NCBI RefSeq assembly: GCF_014048475.1
Contig: NZ_NWUS01000001.1
Span: forward strand, 744,001-808,000
Source: Bombella favorum
GTDB lineage: Bacteria > Pseudomonadota > Alphaproteobacteria > Acetobacterales > Acetobacteraceae
Reading direction: 5' to 3'
Length of the DNA: 64,000 bases
In this document: piece by piece, positions 7,939 to 17,588 of the stretch
How positions within the stretch are numbered: the stretch's first letter is position 1
Layout of the letters: every line of letters begins with the position of its first letter
Notes under the pieces: generated by a model
Database searches by the model: none
Told to the model about the DNA's origin: nothing
The model's input: only the letters and a program-made list of their open reading frames with translations
Position numbers and translations under genes: made by a program

Positions 7939-9180
7939 ATGCCTGATACCAGCACGGCACAGACATCCCCCATTGCCATCATCGGCGCAGGCCCAGCCGG
8001 ACTCTTCGCTGCCGAATGCCTGAGCAAGAAAGGCCATAAGGTCCATCTGTTCGACCACATGGCCAGACCGGGCCGAAAATTCCTTATGGCTGGGCGCAGC
8101 GGGCTAAACCTAACCCATAGCGAACCGCTAGAGCTGTTCCTTCAACGCTATGGCGCTGCACGGAACAGGCTGGAACCCACCATCCGCTGCTTTCCGCCCG
8201 AGGCTCTCCGCCACTGGGCCGAAGAGCTGGGCGAACCCTGCTTTATCGGCAGTTCTGGTCGAGTATTCCTAAAATCACTCAAAGCCTCTCCTCTTCTGCG
8301 CCGCTGGCTCAACCGCCTGCAGGAACAAGGCGTGCACTTCTTCCCCCGGCACCGGCTGACAGACATGCAGGGCCTCTCCCTCACCTTCCAGACAGCTGAA
8401 GGGCCTGTTCACACAACCGCACAAGCCGTCATCCTAGCTTGTGGCGGTGGAAGCTGGTCACGACTAGGCAGTGATGGGCACTGGGCCTCACTACTGAAAG
8501 ACTATTGCACCCCCTTTGTCCCCTCTAACTGTGGGTTCATGCCGGATTGGCCAGAAGAGTTCCTACTCCGCCATGAAGGTGCCACCCTTCGGGGCATCAC
8601 ACTCAATTTTGCGGGTCAGACACAACGGGGCGATATCATCATCACAAAGCGGGGGCTAGAAGGCGCGCCGCTTTATGCCCTTTCAGCCTTATTGCGGCAG
8701 GCTCTGGCAGAGGCAGATAAGAAGGGCGTAACGATCCATCTAAATCTCCGCCCGACTCTGGAACCAGAACGCATCATGGAACGTCTCTCCCGCCAGCGCA
8801 TCCGTGAAAGCCGCAGCAACAGACTCCGCAAAGCATTGGGGCTAGACCGCACCATACGGGAGCTGCTTGCTCGCCTCTGCCCGGAAGCCCGCACGGCAGG
8901 GGAGCTGACAAACGCCATCACGCAGGCACCCCTACGTCTTGTAGCCCCTGCCGAACTGGACCGGGCTATCTCCACCGCTGGCGGCCTAAAATTGGACGCC
9001 CTGGATGATACTCTCATGCTCCGCCATCAGCCCGGCCTGTTTGCCTGTGGTGAAATGCTGGACTGGGACGCCCCTACGGGCGGGTATTTGCTACAGGGCT
9101 GTTTTTCTACCGCCTACTGCTGTGCGGAGAGCGTTCATCACTGGCTCTCGCGCTCATTGCCCGGTAAAGTAACGCCATGA
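7939..9180 (+). CDS. HI0933-like FAD-dependent flavoprotein
   Basis: This 413-residue protein belongs to the NAD(P)/FAD-dependent oxidoreductase group (HI0933/BaiN-like). It has an N-terminal dinucleotide motif IIGAGPAGLFAAECL, the family motif PGRKFLMAGRSGLNLTHSE, a second glycine motif ILACGGGSW near residue 170 and the C-terminal CGEMLDWDAPTGGYLLQG that closes the FAD site. The physiological substrate of the family is unclear. The gene overlaps the next one by four bases (ATGA at 9177), so the two are probably translationally coupled. Confidence 0.85.
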   Translation: MPDTSTAQTSPIAIIGAGPAGLFAAECLSKKGHKVHLFDHMARPGRKFLMAGRSGLNLTHSEPLELFLQRYGAARNRLEPTIRCFPPEALRHWAEELGEPCFIGSSGRVFLKSLKASPLLRRWLNRLQEQGVHFFPRHRLTDMQGLSLTFQTAEGPVHTTAQAVILACGGGSWSRLGSDGHWASLLKDYCTPFVPSNCGFMPDWPEEFLLRHEGATLRGITLNFAGQTQRGDIIITKRGLEGAPLYALSALLRQALAEADKKGVTIHLNLRPTLEPERIMERLSRQRIRESRSNRLRKALGLDRTIRELLARLCPEARTAGELTNAITQAPLRLVAPAELDRAISTAGGLKLDALDDTLMLRHQPGLFACGEMLDWDAPTGGYLLQGCFSTAYCCAESVHHWLSRSLPGKVTP

Positions 9181-10646
9181 GTTCATCACATTTCGGCCCC
9201 CTTCTTCTTGGCACCACGACCCGTGGCGAGGATGCCCATATCGACCTGCCCGAACTTCTGGCTACCCGCCTGCTCGTACAGGGCAATTCCGGTTCTGGGA
9301 AATCTCATCTCCTTCGCCGCTTGCTGGAGCAGAGCGCAACCCTTGTCCAACAGGTCATCATCGACCCGGAAGGGGACTTTGTTACTCTAGCCGAAAAATA
9401 CGACCATCTTGTCATCGAGACAGACACACAGTCTGAAGCCAGCCTGCGGAGTGCGGGGGAGCGTGTGCGAATGCACCGGGCTTCTGTCGTACTGAATCTG
9501 GAGCAGAGTGAGCCAGAAGGACAGCTCCGCTCGGTAGGAGCCTTTCTAACAGGCATGTTCGAAGCCCCACGGGCCTACTGGTACCCGGTTCTCATTGTGG
9601 TGGATGAGGCGCAGCTCTTTGCGCCCATCGCAGGGGGCGATACCTCCGATGAAGCTCGCCGCATCTCTCTCAATGCCATGACGAACCTCATGTGCCGTGG
9701 GCGCAAGCGTGGCATGGCGGGCATCATTGCGACCCAGCGTCTTGCCAAGCTCGCCAAGAATGTCGCTGCAGAAGCCTCTAACTTTCTAATGGGCCGAACC
9801 TTTCTGGACATCGACATGGCCCGTGCCGCCGACCTACTGGGCATGGAACGCCGCGCCGCTGAAGCATTCCGGGACCTTACCCGTGGTCAGTTCATGGCTC
9901 TGGGGCCTGCTCTGGCCCGCCGCCCCCAACGGGTTACCATCGGCCCGGTCGAAACTGCCAGCCATGCAGGGGGGCCTGCACTCATGCCGCTGGAGCAGCC
10001 CAATATTCCCATGGATGAGCTACGGGACCTCATTCTAGAGGCCCCACCCGAACCAGCTCCCCGCCCCCGCAAAGAACCAGCAGCCCCCAAACCGGACCTA
10101 CTTGCCCAGCTGGATGCCTACAGCTCTTCCCGCGATGCCAGAGAGCAACAGCAGAACCAGCAGATGGCCACCCCCGATCCGGAAACACTCTGGAACCTAG
10201 TAGCCGAAGCGGGCCAGGATGAAGATGCGGCCTATCGGCCACTCGCCACCTTGTATCAGGACTTCCAGATGCGGGCCCGGCTGGCTGGATTCTCCCGTAA
10301 CATCCTGCCCATGCCCCAGTTTCAAACCATGCTAAGCACTATCCGTTGCGGCATCACACGGGAACAGGCTGAAAGTGACGCATGGCAGGATATCCAGCAA
10401 CGGGCTGGCCGCCTCCCTGAGGACATGCAGCCCGTTTATTTTCTGCTGGCTCGTGCCGCTATGGAGGGGGAACCCTGCCCGGATGACGCCGCTCTGGCCC
10501 GTGCCTATGGCACACATTCTCTTGGCCGTGCACGACGCCAACTAACTTACCTCGAAAAATGCGAGGCTATCATCCTACAAGGCACAGGCCGCCATCGGCG
10601 TGTTGCCATTATCGGACCGGGCTGGCAGACAGCCGCCTCGCTCTGA
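9177..10646 (+). CDS. HerA-like P-loop ATPase
   Basis: This 489-residue protein has a HerA/FtsK-type ATPase domain with Walker A GNSGSGKSHLL near residue 36, IIDPEGDF near 62, Walker B LIVVDEAQLFAP near 140 and an arginine-rich sensor segment CRGRKRGMAGIIATQRL. The C-terminal third is a Pro-rich linker (about residues 285-305) followed by a helical region that I cannot assign. HerA-like proteins pump or translocate DNA, but chromosomal stand-alone members such as this one are largely uncharacterised. Start overlaps the stop of the flavoprotein gene. Confidence 0.8.
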   Translation: MSSSHFGPLLLGTTTRGEDAHIDLPELLATRLLVQGNSGSGKSHLLRRLLEQSATLVQQVIIDPEGDFVTLAEKYDHLVIETDTQSEASLRSAGERVRMHRASVVLNLEQSEPEGQLRSVGAFLTGMFEAPRAYWYPVLIVVDEAQLFAPIAGGDTSDEARRISLNAMTNLMCRGRKRGMAGIIATQRLAKLAKNVAAEASNFLMGRTFLDIDMARAADLLGMERRAAEAFRDLTRGQFMALGPALARRPQRVTIGPVETASHAGGPALMPLEQPNIPMDELRDLILEAPPEPAPRPRKEPAAPKPDLLAQLDAYSSSRDAREQQQNQQMATPDPETLWNLVAEAGQDEDAAYRPLATLYQDFQMRARLAGFSRNILPMPQFQTMLSTIRCGITREQAESDAWQDIQQRAGRLPEDMQPVYFLLARAAMEGEPCPDDAALARAYGTHSLGRARRQLTYLEKCEAIILQGTGRHRRVAIIGPGWQTAASL

Positions 10647-10710
10647 CCACCTAGACGTTTCCGAGGGGAGTGACAAAATAACAACCTGCTGCTCCTCTCT
10701 CCCCTCCTAC

Positions 10711-10742
10711 AAAAAATGGCGGAGCCAAAGCCCCGCCATCTT
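10711..10742 (-). terminator. Terminator of the pentose-phosphate operon
   Basis: Arms ATGGCGG and CCGCCAT (10716-10722 and 10733-10739) are followed on the minus strand by six T, 48 bases past the gntK stop. It marks the end of the seven-gene operon. Confidence 0.8.
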
Positions 10743-10789
10743 CCAAAGTCTCTAAGGACTATTACTGAACGAGCGCCAGAAGCCCCGTA

Positions 10790-11359
10790 TCAGTCTACCA
10801 CCTTCGGCGGCGGCACAACACGCAGACGCTCGATTACGCGGTCACGCAGCTCTTCCGGTGTTGCATCACCGGGAACACGAATAACGGGCTCGTCATCTGT
10901 CGGCTCTTCCAGAGTGGCCAACTGGCTCGGCAGCAAGGTCGGCGGCATGTAATGCCCGACACGGTGCTTCAACCGTTCCTCTATAATCTTCGGGTCCACC
11001 TTCAGATACACAAACTGCACCGGAATATGCTTGGCCAATGCGTCGCGATATTTCTTCTTCAGGGCAGAGCATGTCAGTACGGCACCGGTACCCTTCTCGG
11101 CGCATTTGGCCAGCCAGTCATGACACAGCTCCAGCCAGGGGGCACGGTCCTCATCCGTCAACGGGTGGCCGTTGCGCATTTTCTCTACATTGGCTTTGGG
11201 GTGCAGATCGTCCCCTTCCTGAAACGGCCAGCCGAGGCTCTTGGCCAGCAACTCAGCTACAGTGGTCTTGCCGTTACCGGAAACACCCATCACCACAATG
11301 TAATGCGGAGCAATACCAGATGCTGCCTGAGCAGCCTCTTTCTCTGTCATGGCGCCCAT
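10790..11359 (-). CDS. gntK: Gluconokinase
   Basis: This kinase phosphorylates gluconate to 6-phosphogluconate, feeding gluconate made by periplasmic glucose oxidation into the pentose-phosphate route. Its 189 residues carry Walker A GVSGNGKTT near residue 25, the substrate segment EGDDLHPKANVEKM and CSALKKKYRD. The ATG at 11359 has GGGAGG seven bases upstream, inside the end of rpiA, which it overlaps by 13 bases. Another ATG at 11350 overlaps the rpiA stop but has no ribosome site. It is the last gene of the operon. Confidence 0.93.
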   Translation of the reverse strand: MGAMTEKEAAQAASGIAPHYIVVMGVSGNGKTTVAELLAKSLGWPFQEGDDLHPKANVEKMRNGHPLTDEDRAPWLELCHDWLAKCAEKGTGAVLTCSALKKKYRDALAKHIPVQFVYLKVDPKIIEERLKHRVGHYMPPTLLPSQLATLEEPTDDEPVIRVPGDATPEELRDRVIERLRVVPPPKVVD

Positions 11360-12036
11360 TGTTCAACCTCCCGTTCGGTGGCAACCAACACATCGGTCGC
11401 CATATTGGGGAACAACCCATGCTCCACCACGCCCACCGTACCATCAAGCCGTGCGGCCAGAGCCTGCACATCGTTGATTGGACCGAAAGCGCAATCAAGT
11501 ATCCTGTTCCCATTATCGGTAGTAAGTAGCTCACCCGTCAGATGCCGACGAGGGCGAATAACCTTTGCCCCCATTGCCTCCAGACGAGCCGCTGTTGCCT
11601 CGTAACCAAATGGAACAACTTCCACTGGCACGGGCACCCGCTGGCCAAGCTGGTCAACCGGTTTGGTCACATCGACAATCACGACAAAACGCCGTGACGC
11701 CTGTGCAACAATCTTCTCACGCAGCAGAGCAGCCCCCAACCCTTTGATGAGATGAAGCGTTTTACGTTCCACTTCATCCGCACCATCAATAGTGATGTCG
11801 ACTACGGAATGATCTGCAAACGTCGTGATCGGAATCCCCGCTGCACGAGCAAGCTTTGTTGATTCCTCGGAGGTTGGAATGGCCTGAATCTTCAGCCCCT
11901 CTTTGGCAACACGCTCGCCAAGCCGTTCGATCATGAATGCTGCTGTGCTTCCTGTCCCCAGCCCGACAACCATTCCTGGTTTGACAAGGCTTGCAGCAAG
12001 ATGGGCAGCAGCACGTTTACAGTCATCTACGTTCAT
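11347..12036 (-). CDS. rpiA: Ribose-5-phosphate isomerase A
   Basis: This enzyme interconverts ribulose 5-phosphate and ribose 5-phosphate. The 229-residue protein shows GLGTGSTAAFMIERL near residue 25, PTSEES near 54, DGADEV near 84 and KGLGAALLREKIVA near 95, all typical of RpiA. Length matches the family. Its start overlaps the pgl stop (ATGA at 12033-12036). Confidence 0.95.
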   Translation of the reverse strand: MNVDDCKRAAAHLAASLVKPGMVVGLGTGSTAAFMIERLGERVAKEGLKIQAIPTSEESTKLARAAGIPITTFADHSVVDITIDGADEVERKTLHLIKGLGAALLREKIVAQASRRFVVIVDVTKPVDQLGQRVPVPVEVVPFGYEATAARLEAMGAKVIRPRRHLTGELLTTDNGNRILDCAFGPINDVQALAARLDGTVGVVEHGLFPNMATDVLVATEREVEQWAP

Positions 12037-12773
12037 GAAAGCTCTCCAGCAGCAGCTCTGTCTGCCAGTATGAGGATTTTCCCTTCCGAAACAATACGCC
12101 CGGATGGGATGCTGCCATCACCCTGACGCAAACGGGCCAACATTGGTACTTTATTTTCCCCTGTCACAAGGAAGACAACCAATGCGCTGGAGGCAATGGC
12201 CGGGTAGGTCAGTGTCAGGCGTTCATGCGGGGCTGTACTGGGGGCGGCAATGCTCACCCAGGCCTTCTTTTCCTCAAGGACGGGTTCACCGGGGAACAAA
12301 GATGCCGTATGGCCGTCTGTCCCCAAGCCGAGCATGACAATATCAAAGAGCGGGCGGCCTGCCTCAAGGGTTGTGGAGCCGTAGGCCTTTTCCAGAACAC
12401 TCTGATACCGAGCAGCATCCCCCTTGGCTGTGGTATCTGTCGGCATCGGGTGGACCTGATCCACCGGGATAGAAACCTTAGAAAGCAGCAAGGTGCGGGC
12501 ACTAGCATGGTTGCTGTCCGCATGCCCCTCGGGCACATGGCGTTCATCACCATAGAAAATCTCGACACGAGACCAATCGACCTGCTGGGCCATTTCGGGC
12601 CGGGCAAGAATCGCAAAAAGCTGTTTAGGCGTGGACCCACCAGAAAGGGCGATGCGTACCTTGCCTTCCCGCTTTTCCTTCACTGTCGCGATCAGCAGCT
12701 TTGCCATTTCCATAGCGACTGCCTCTGAATCCTTCAGAACCTCCACGGCCGCATGGCGCATATCCGTTGTCAT
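12033..12773 (-). CDS. pgl: 6-phosphogluconolactonase
   Basis: This enzyme hydrolyses 6-phosphogluconolactone, step two of the oxidative branch. The 246 residues show LSGGSTPKQLF near 40, FYGDERHVPEGHADSN near 70 and the signature MLGLGTDGHTASLFPG near 140. The ATG at 12773 has GGAGGG about 10 bases upstream. In-frame upstream starts would overlap the HAD gene and lack a ribosome site. It ends in a 4-base overlap with rpiA. Confidence 0.93.
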   Translation of the reverse strand: MTTDMRHAAVEVLKDSEAVAMEMAKLLIATVKEKREGKVRIALSGGSTPKQLFAILARPEMAQQVDWSRVEIFYGDERHVPEGHADSNHASARTLLLSKVSIPVDQVHPMPTDTTAKGDAARYQSVLEKAYGSTTLEAGRPLFDIVMLGLGTDGHTASLFPGEPVLEEKKAWVSIAAPSTAPHERLTLTYPAIASSALVVFLVTGENKVPMLARLRQGDGSIPSGRIVSEGKILILADRAAAGELS

Positions 12774-12792
12774 ACCCGTCGTACCCTCCGAA

Positions 12793-13635
12793 TCACTTTC
12801 TGCTCCCATCTGAAAAAGGAGCTGCCGGCATAATGAACGTCTCAGCTGCGTATGCCCAGCCACCTTCATCAGGTTTTCCGGTAACATAGCTGGCCTGCTC
12901 TTTCACAGAGTCCTGCGCCTGCCCCATGGCAATGCTCATACCCGCAGCCTGCAACATAGGAATGTCATTGGGAGCGTCACCAAGGGCGGCAATCTCCTGC
13001 GGGGTCACGCCATATAGTCTGGCTAGTTCGACTACGGCCTCCCCCTTCGTGGCCTTAGCGGGCGTGATATTCAGCTTATGGGGGGCAGAGCGCAACATGC
13101 TGGCACGCCCAGCAAAAGGAGGTGCCAACTCTTCCTCCAACCGAGCAATCAAAGCCGTATCATCAGAACAGACTATGAGCCGGTTTACCGTTTCCGGCGT
13201 CATGGGAAGGGACTCCACCTCCCGTGGGGTCATGCCCGTTAGCTCCCGCTCCCGCAGTACCAACGGCGTTCGACACTCACGGACCAGCCATTCCTGTTCT
13301 GTCTGAAACCAGATTTCCACAGGGAAAGAAGACAGAGCCTCCATAATGGCCATGAGGCTCTCAACAGGGAAATGATGGCTTTTTAGAATATTTCCATCAG
13401 GCGTGAAAAAGACTCCGCCGTTAAACCCCACACATGGCCCCTTCAACCCAAGCTGACGAACATAGGGCAGCACGGCCGCTGGCATACGGGCACTGACAAG
13501 CGCCAGGGCCACCCCCCGCTCGGCAAGGCGCTGTACAGCTGCGCCTGTTGTGGGGGAAATAGTATGGTCAGAATCAAGAATGGTGCCATCCATGTCGGAT
13601 AGCACCAGTCTGATCGTCGGGGATGTTTCTGTCAT
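12793..13635 (-). CDS. HAD-IIB (Cof-type) sugar phosphatase
   Basis: This 280-residue cytoplasmic hydrolase has HAD motif I SDMDGTILDSDHTIS near residue 12, motif II LVSAR near 47, a large C2-type cap domain over about residues 85-190 and motif III/IV KGEAVVEL and ALGDAPNDIPML near 230. Members dephosphorylate small sugar phosphates or similar metabolites, and the substrate here is unknown. Its place between gnd and pgl suggests removal of a pentose-phosphate side product or control of a phosphosugar pool, which is inference. A GGAGGAG ribosome site precedes the ATG. Confidence 0.85.
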   Translation of the reverse strand: MTETSPTIRLVLSDMDGTILDSDHTISPTTGAAVQRLAERGVALALVSARMPAAVLPYVRQLGLKGPCVGFNGGVFFTPDGNILKSHHFPVESLMAIMEALSSFPVEIWFQTEQEWLVRECRTPLVLRERELTGMTPREVESLPMTPETVNRLIVCSDDTALIARLEEELAPPFAGRASMLRSAPHKLNITPAKATKGEAVVELARLYGVTPQEIAALGDAPNDIPMLQAAGMSIAMGQAQDSVKEQASYVTGKPDEGGWAYAAETFIMPAAPFSDGSRK

Positions 13636-13712
13636 GTGAGTCTCCTCCTCCCTTTCGGGGGAAGAGGGGGTGCGGCCCCCTACCCGCATCCCCCGCTCTT
13701 CAGGACAATGTA

Positions 13713-14717
13713 TTACTTCTTGCGTTCGGTATGACCACCGAAGCCGTACCGCATGGCGGACAAGGCCTTCTCGGCAAAGTTGTTGCCAGTACGGGACCGG
13801 AAACGTGTGAAAAGGGCAGCTGTCATCACCGGTGCAGGGACATCTTCCTCAATAGCGGCTTCGATCGTCCAACGACCTTCCCCGGAGTCCTGCACCTCAC
13901 CACTGAATTCGTTCAGGTCACCAGAACGAGCCAGAGCTTCGGCTGTCAAATCCAGCAGCCAAGAAGAGACGACACTGCCACGACGCCACACCTCGGCGAT
14001 ATCAGCCAAATGCAGGTCGTAACGCTCTTCCTCCGGCAGTTTTTCGGAATTCTTGCTAGCCAGCACATCAAAGCCTTCAGCAATGGCCTGCATCATGCCG
14101 TATTCGATGCCGTTGTGAATCATCTTCACAAAATGGCCAGCACCAGCAGGGCCGCAATAAAGATACCCTTTCTCGGCCCGTGGATCATGACGTCCATCAT
14201 CCTCACGGTCTGGCGTACGGGGTACATCCCCCATACCCGGTGCCAAAGCATTCAAAATCGGATCTACATATTCAGCAGCGTGTTTCTCGCCGCCATACAT
14301 CATGCAGTAGCCCCGCTCGAGCCCCCAGACACCGCCAGAGGTACCGACATCGATATAATCAATGCCGCGCTCGGCCAGCTCTTTCGCCCGGCGGATATCT
14401 TCCTTGTAATATGTATTGCCACCATCAATGATGATGTCCCCCTTACCCAGCAGGGGAGCGAGCTTCTGTATGCAGTCTTCTGTCACCTTACCGGCTGGCA
14501 GCATGACCCAGATCACACGCCGCTCCTCACCAGAAAGAAGCTCAACCATTTTCTCGAAGGTTGGGGCTCCCTGAGCCCGCCCCTTTTCTGACCGCTCGAC
14601 AATCTTCTCGGTGACAGCGGGTGTCCGGTCGAACGCGACAACATCATGCCCCTTGCGGGTCAAGCGGACAGCAATATTGCCACCCATGCGGCCAAGTCCG
14701 ACAATTCCGATACGCAT
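13713..14717 (-). CDS. gnd: 6-phosphogluconate dehydrogenase, short (about 330-aa) form
   Basis: It oxidatively decarboxylates 6-phosphogluconate to ribulose 5-phosphate. The protein has 334 residues, so it belongs to the short branch seen in Gluconobacter, which is often NAD-preferring, and not to the 470-residue NADP form. Visible are the Rossmann motif [31 protein letters not shown] near 95, [21 protein letters not shown] near 120 and [17 protein letters not shown] near 180. The ATG at 14717 follows AAGGAG and is two bases from the end of tal-pgi; a TTG at 14723 is less likely. Confidence 0.93.
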   Translation of the reverse strand: MRIGIVGLGRMGGNIAVRLTRKGHDVVAFDRTPAVTEKIVERSEKGRAQGAPTFEKMVELLSGEERRVIWVMLPAGKVTEDCIQKLAPLLGKGDIIIDGGNTYYKEDIRRAKELAERGIDYIDVGTSGGVWGLERGYCMMYGGEKHAAEYVDPILNALAPGMGDVPRTPDREDDGRHDPRAEKGYLYCGPAGAGHFVKMIHNGIEYGMMQAIAEGFDVLASKNSEKLPEEERYDLHLADIAEVWRRGSVVSSWLLDLTAEALARSGDLNEFSGEVQDSGEGRWTIEAAIEEDVPAPVMTAALFTRFRSRTGNNFAEKALSAMRYGFGGHTERKK

Positions 14718-14719
14718 TC

Positions 14720-17569
14720 TCAAGCTCCTTTTAGAATATCTGTCACCAGCTGAGCGAGACGGTCCAACCCTGCATGCAGGGGCCCGGCAATATGCACCCG
14801 CAGCGCACGACGGCCACGGGCAGCCAGAACGTCAAAATCCCCTCGTGCCTGAGCGGCCTTAACGACACCAAAGCTATAGGCATGCCCCGGGATGGGCAGG
14901 TCGGCAGCATCATCTGCCGTCACCTGTAGGAAGACACCGCTATTAGGGCCCCCTTTATAGGCCTGGCCTGTCGAGTGAAGGAAGCGTGGACCAAACTGCG
15001 CCGCTGTTGCGACATGAAGCTGGTCCCTCAACTCTGTTCTCACCGTCTGCTCCCAGGCGATATGGGCTTTGTTCCGCTCAATATAAGCTAGGAGGCCAAT
15101 ATAATCATTCTTACCCACACGGTCAAAATGAGCTTTCAGAATGGTTTCTGCACTCCCATTGCCCAAGGCTTCACGGTTGCGCTCATCAGCATAGAAGGCA
15201 AGATCACCATCCTTAGCAAAGGGGGTTTCCTCCGGCAGATGCCCCGTCTCGGCATAAGCCTTAGTTAGCTTGCGGGTTTCCACCTTGCTGAACTCTACAT
15301 CCGGCTGATCAAATGGATTGATCCCCAGCACGGACCCAGCTACCGCCGTGGCGAACTCAAAAACAAAGAAAGCCTGCACGATCTGGCTAACATCATCAAG
15401 ATGCAGGGTCACGACAGGGTGCCCCGCCTCCCGCAGCGCCTTCAGCCCCGGATTGACTGGCTCATGCCCCAACCGCAGCTCCACGAAGACACGGTCATCC
15501 CCATAGACTTCCGGGGTGCCCAGCGGCTCGCCATCTATGGGGATAAGGCCTGTACCGTTCTTACCAGTACTCTCGGCCAGAAGCTGCTCCAGCCAAGCCC
15601 CAAGGGAGGCAATTTTCTGTGACGCCACAAACGTGACCTTGTCCCGCCGGAAGCTCGTTGCTGCCACACCAAGAGCGAGCCCCAGATTCACCCCGGGGTT
15701 AGTAACGGGCGGAACGGAAGCGTCGCAGGCCTCAATCATCAGCTGAGTACTGTCCAGCAAGGCCCGAACATCGTACCCCGCCGCCGCAGCCGGGGCGAGA
15801 CCGAATGCAGACAGAACAGAATACCGGCCACCAATCTCCGGATTGCCATGGAAAATATGAGCAAACCCACGCTCTTTAGCCAATGCTTCCAATGAGGAAC
15901 CGGGGTCCGTCACGGCGACAAAATGCTCACTCGGGCTGCGTCCCAAAGCTTTTTCTGCCTGATCCCAGAAATAGGCAAACAGGATGTTCGGCTCCAGCGT
16001 ACTGCCGGACTTACTGGACACGATAAACAGCGTCTTAGCCGGGTCGATAGCCTTGCGGAAGCTGGCAACCTGCTGAGGGTCGGTGCTGTCCAGCACATGC
16101 AGCTTGGGCCCACCAGACACCCGCCCGAATGTCTCTTCCAGCACTTCTGGCCCAAGGCTGGACCCACCCATAGCCAGAAGCAGCACGTCGCTATAGCCAC
16201 GCTCCTTTACCTCACGGCCGAGGGCCTCATATGCCTCAAGAGCGGCACGGCCATTTTTTACGACATCCAGCCATCCCAGCCATTTACTTTCCGGCCCGTT
16301 GGTCCAAACAGAGGCATCACGCTCCCATATGCGCCGTACCTTGCCGTCATGGCTCCAGCTCTTACCAGCTGCGACAACGGCATTTTCCAACTCACCTGAC
16401 AGTGCCAAGGATACTCGCATAAGACGTTCCCCCAAAACAGCTTCCCGGCGGGCTGCAACCGCACCGAGCAATCCATCAAAAGCGACCTCGAAAGCCGCCA
16501 CCCCTTCTTCCAACAAGGTGGTGGCCACACCGTCCAGATCAAGCCCCAACCGCTCCGCTTCCAGCAGAATCTTACGGGCAGCATCTACATTCTGAACCAA
16601 ACGCCCCTCTGGAACCCCATGGTCTCGGAAGGCCTCCAGCGTGCGGGGCGGTAGCGTATTAACGGTATCGGTGCCGATCAACTCCTCCACATACAGCACA
16701 TCACGATAGGCTTTATCCTTCGTACTTGTGCTGGCCCAGAGAAGACGCTGTGTCTGCGCTCCCTTCGCCGCCAGTGCCTGCCAACGAGGACTGGCTATGA
16801 CACTAAGGTAATGCTGATACGCCATACGGGCATTAGCAATGGCCACCTGCCCCCGCAACGCTTTCAGTGCCTCACTTTCCGGGTCTTCCGCTGCTATGCG
16901 GCGGTCGATCCGGGCATCAATCCGCCCATCAATACGACTGACAAAGAAAGAGGCCACGCTACCGATATGCCCTACCGGCAAACCAGCTTTTACCCGTGTC
17001 TCCAGCCCTTTCAGATACGCCTCCAGCACTTTCTTATACATGCCAATCGCAAAGAGAAGCGTGACATTGACATTGATGCCCTCAGCAATGGCTTGCTCGA
17101 TGGCTGGAATGGCTTCTTCCGTTGCCGGAATCTTAATCATCACATTAGGATGATCCACCTGCTGCCAGAGCCTGCGGGCTTCCTCCAGGCTTCTCTTAGA
17201 GTCATGTGCTAGATAGGGAGAGACCTCAAGGCTGACATAGCCGTCCCGCCCGTTTGTCTCATCAAAAACGGGACGCAGAACCTGACAGGCCTGACGGATA
17301 TCCTCCACAGCCAGAGCCTCATAGAGTTCTCCAGCGGTCAGGCTACCCGTTTCCAGAAGGGCCTGTACGGCTTCTTCATATTCCGCACCATGCCCGATGG
17401 CCTGCTCAAAAATAGCTGGGTTGGAGGTCACCCCTTTCAGGGCGTCCTCCTTCACCATGGCGGCCAGGCGACCATCTTCGACGAAATCTCGCCTGATGAA
17501 GTCCAACCAAATGGACTGGCCATGACGGGCCAGACCGGTCAAAGGGGTCTCTGGCAGGGTGCCTTCCAT
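14720..17569 (-). CDS. tal-pgi: Bifunctional transaldolase / glucose-6-phosphate isomerase
   Basis: This 949-residue fusion unites two sugar-phosphate enzymes. Residues about 1-370 are transaldolase, with the early [13 protein letters not shown], the catalytic-lysine segment [18 protein letters not shown] and NVTLLFA. Residues about 380-949 are phosphoglucose isomerase, with [38 protein letters not shown], the catalytic-base region and NPFDQPDVE near the end. The same fusion is known from Gluconobacter and relatives. It may channel products between the non-oxidative branch and glucose 6-phosphate for cycling. It follows tkt by 19 bases. Confidence 0.95.
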   Translation of the reverse strand: MEGTLPETPLTGLARHGQSIWLDFIRRDFVEDGRLAAMVKEDALKGVTSNPAIFEQAIGHGAEYEEAVQALLETGSLTAGELYEALAVEDIRQACQVLRPVFDETNGRDGYVSLEVSPYLAHDSKRSLEEARRLWQQVDHPNVMIKIPATEEAIPAIEQAIAEGINVNVTLLFAIGMYKKVLEAYLKGLETRVKAGLPVGHIGSVASFFVSRIDGRIDARIDRRIAAEDPESEALKALRGQVAIANARMAYQHYLSVIASPRWQALAAKGAQTQRLLWASTSTKDKAYRDVLYVEELIGTDTVNTLPPRTLEAFRDHGVPEGRLVQNVDAARKILLEAERLGLDLDGVATTLLEEGVAAFEVAFDGLLGAVAARREAVLGERLMRVSLALSGELENAVVAAGKSWSHDGKVRRIWERDASVWTNGPESKWLGWLDVVKNGRAALEAYEALGREVKERGYSDVLLLAMGGSSLGPEVLEETFGRVSGGPKLHVLDSTDPQQVASFRKAIDPAKTLFIVSSKSGSTLEPNILFAYFWDQAEKALGRSPSEHFVAVTDPGSSLEALAKERGFAHIFHGNPEIGGRYSVLSAFGLAPAAAAGYDVRALLDSTQLMIEACDASVPPVTNPGVNLGLALGVAATSFRRDKVTFVASQKIASLGAWLEQLLAESTGKNGTGLIPIDGEPLGTPEVYGDDRVFVELRLGHEPVNPGLKALREAGHPVVTLHLDDVSQIVQAFFVFEFATAVAGSVLGINPFDQPDVEFSKVETRKLTKAYAETGHLPEETPFAKDGDLAFYADERNREALGNGSAETILKAHFDRVGKNDYIGLLAYIERNKAHIAWEQTVRTELRDQLHVATAAQFGPRFLHSTGQAYKGGPNSGVFLQVTADDAADLPIPGHAYSFGVVKAAQARGDFDVLAARGRRALRVHIAGPLHAGLDRLAQLVTDILKGA

Positions 17570-17588
17570 TGTTTTTGCTCCTCTCCAG

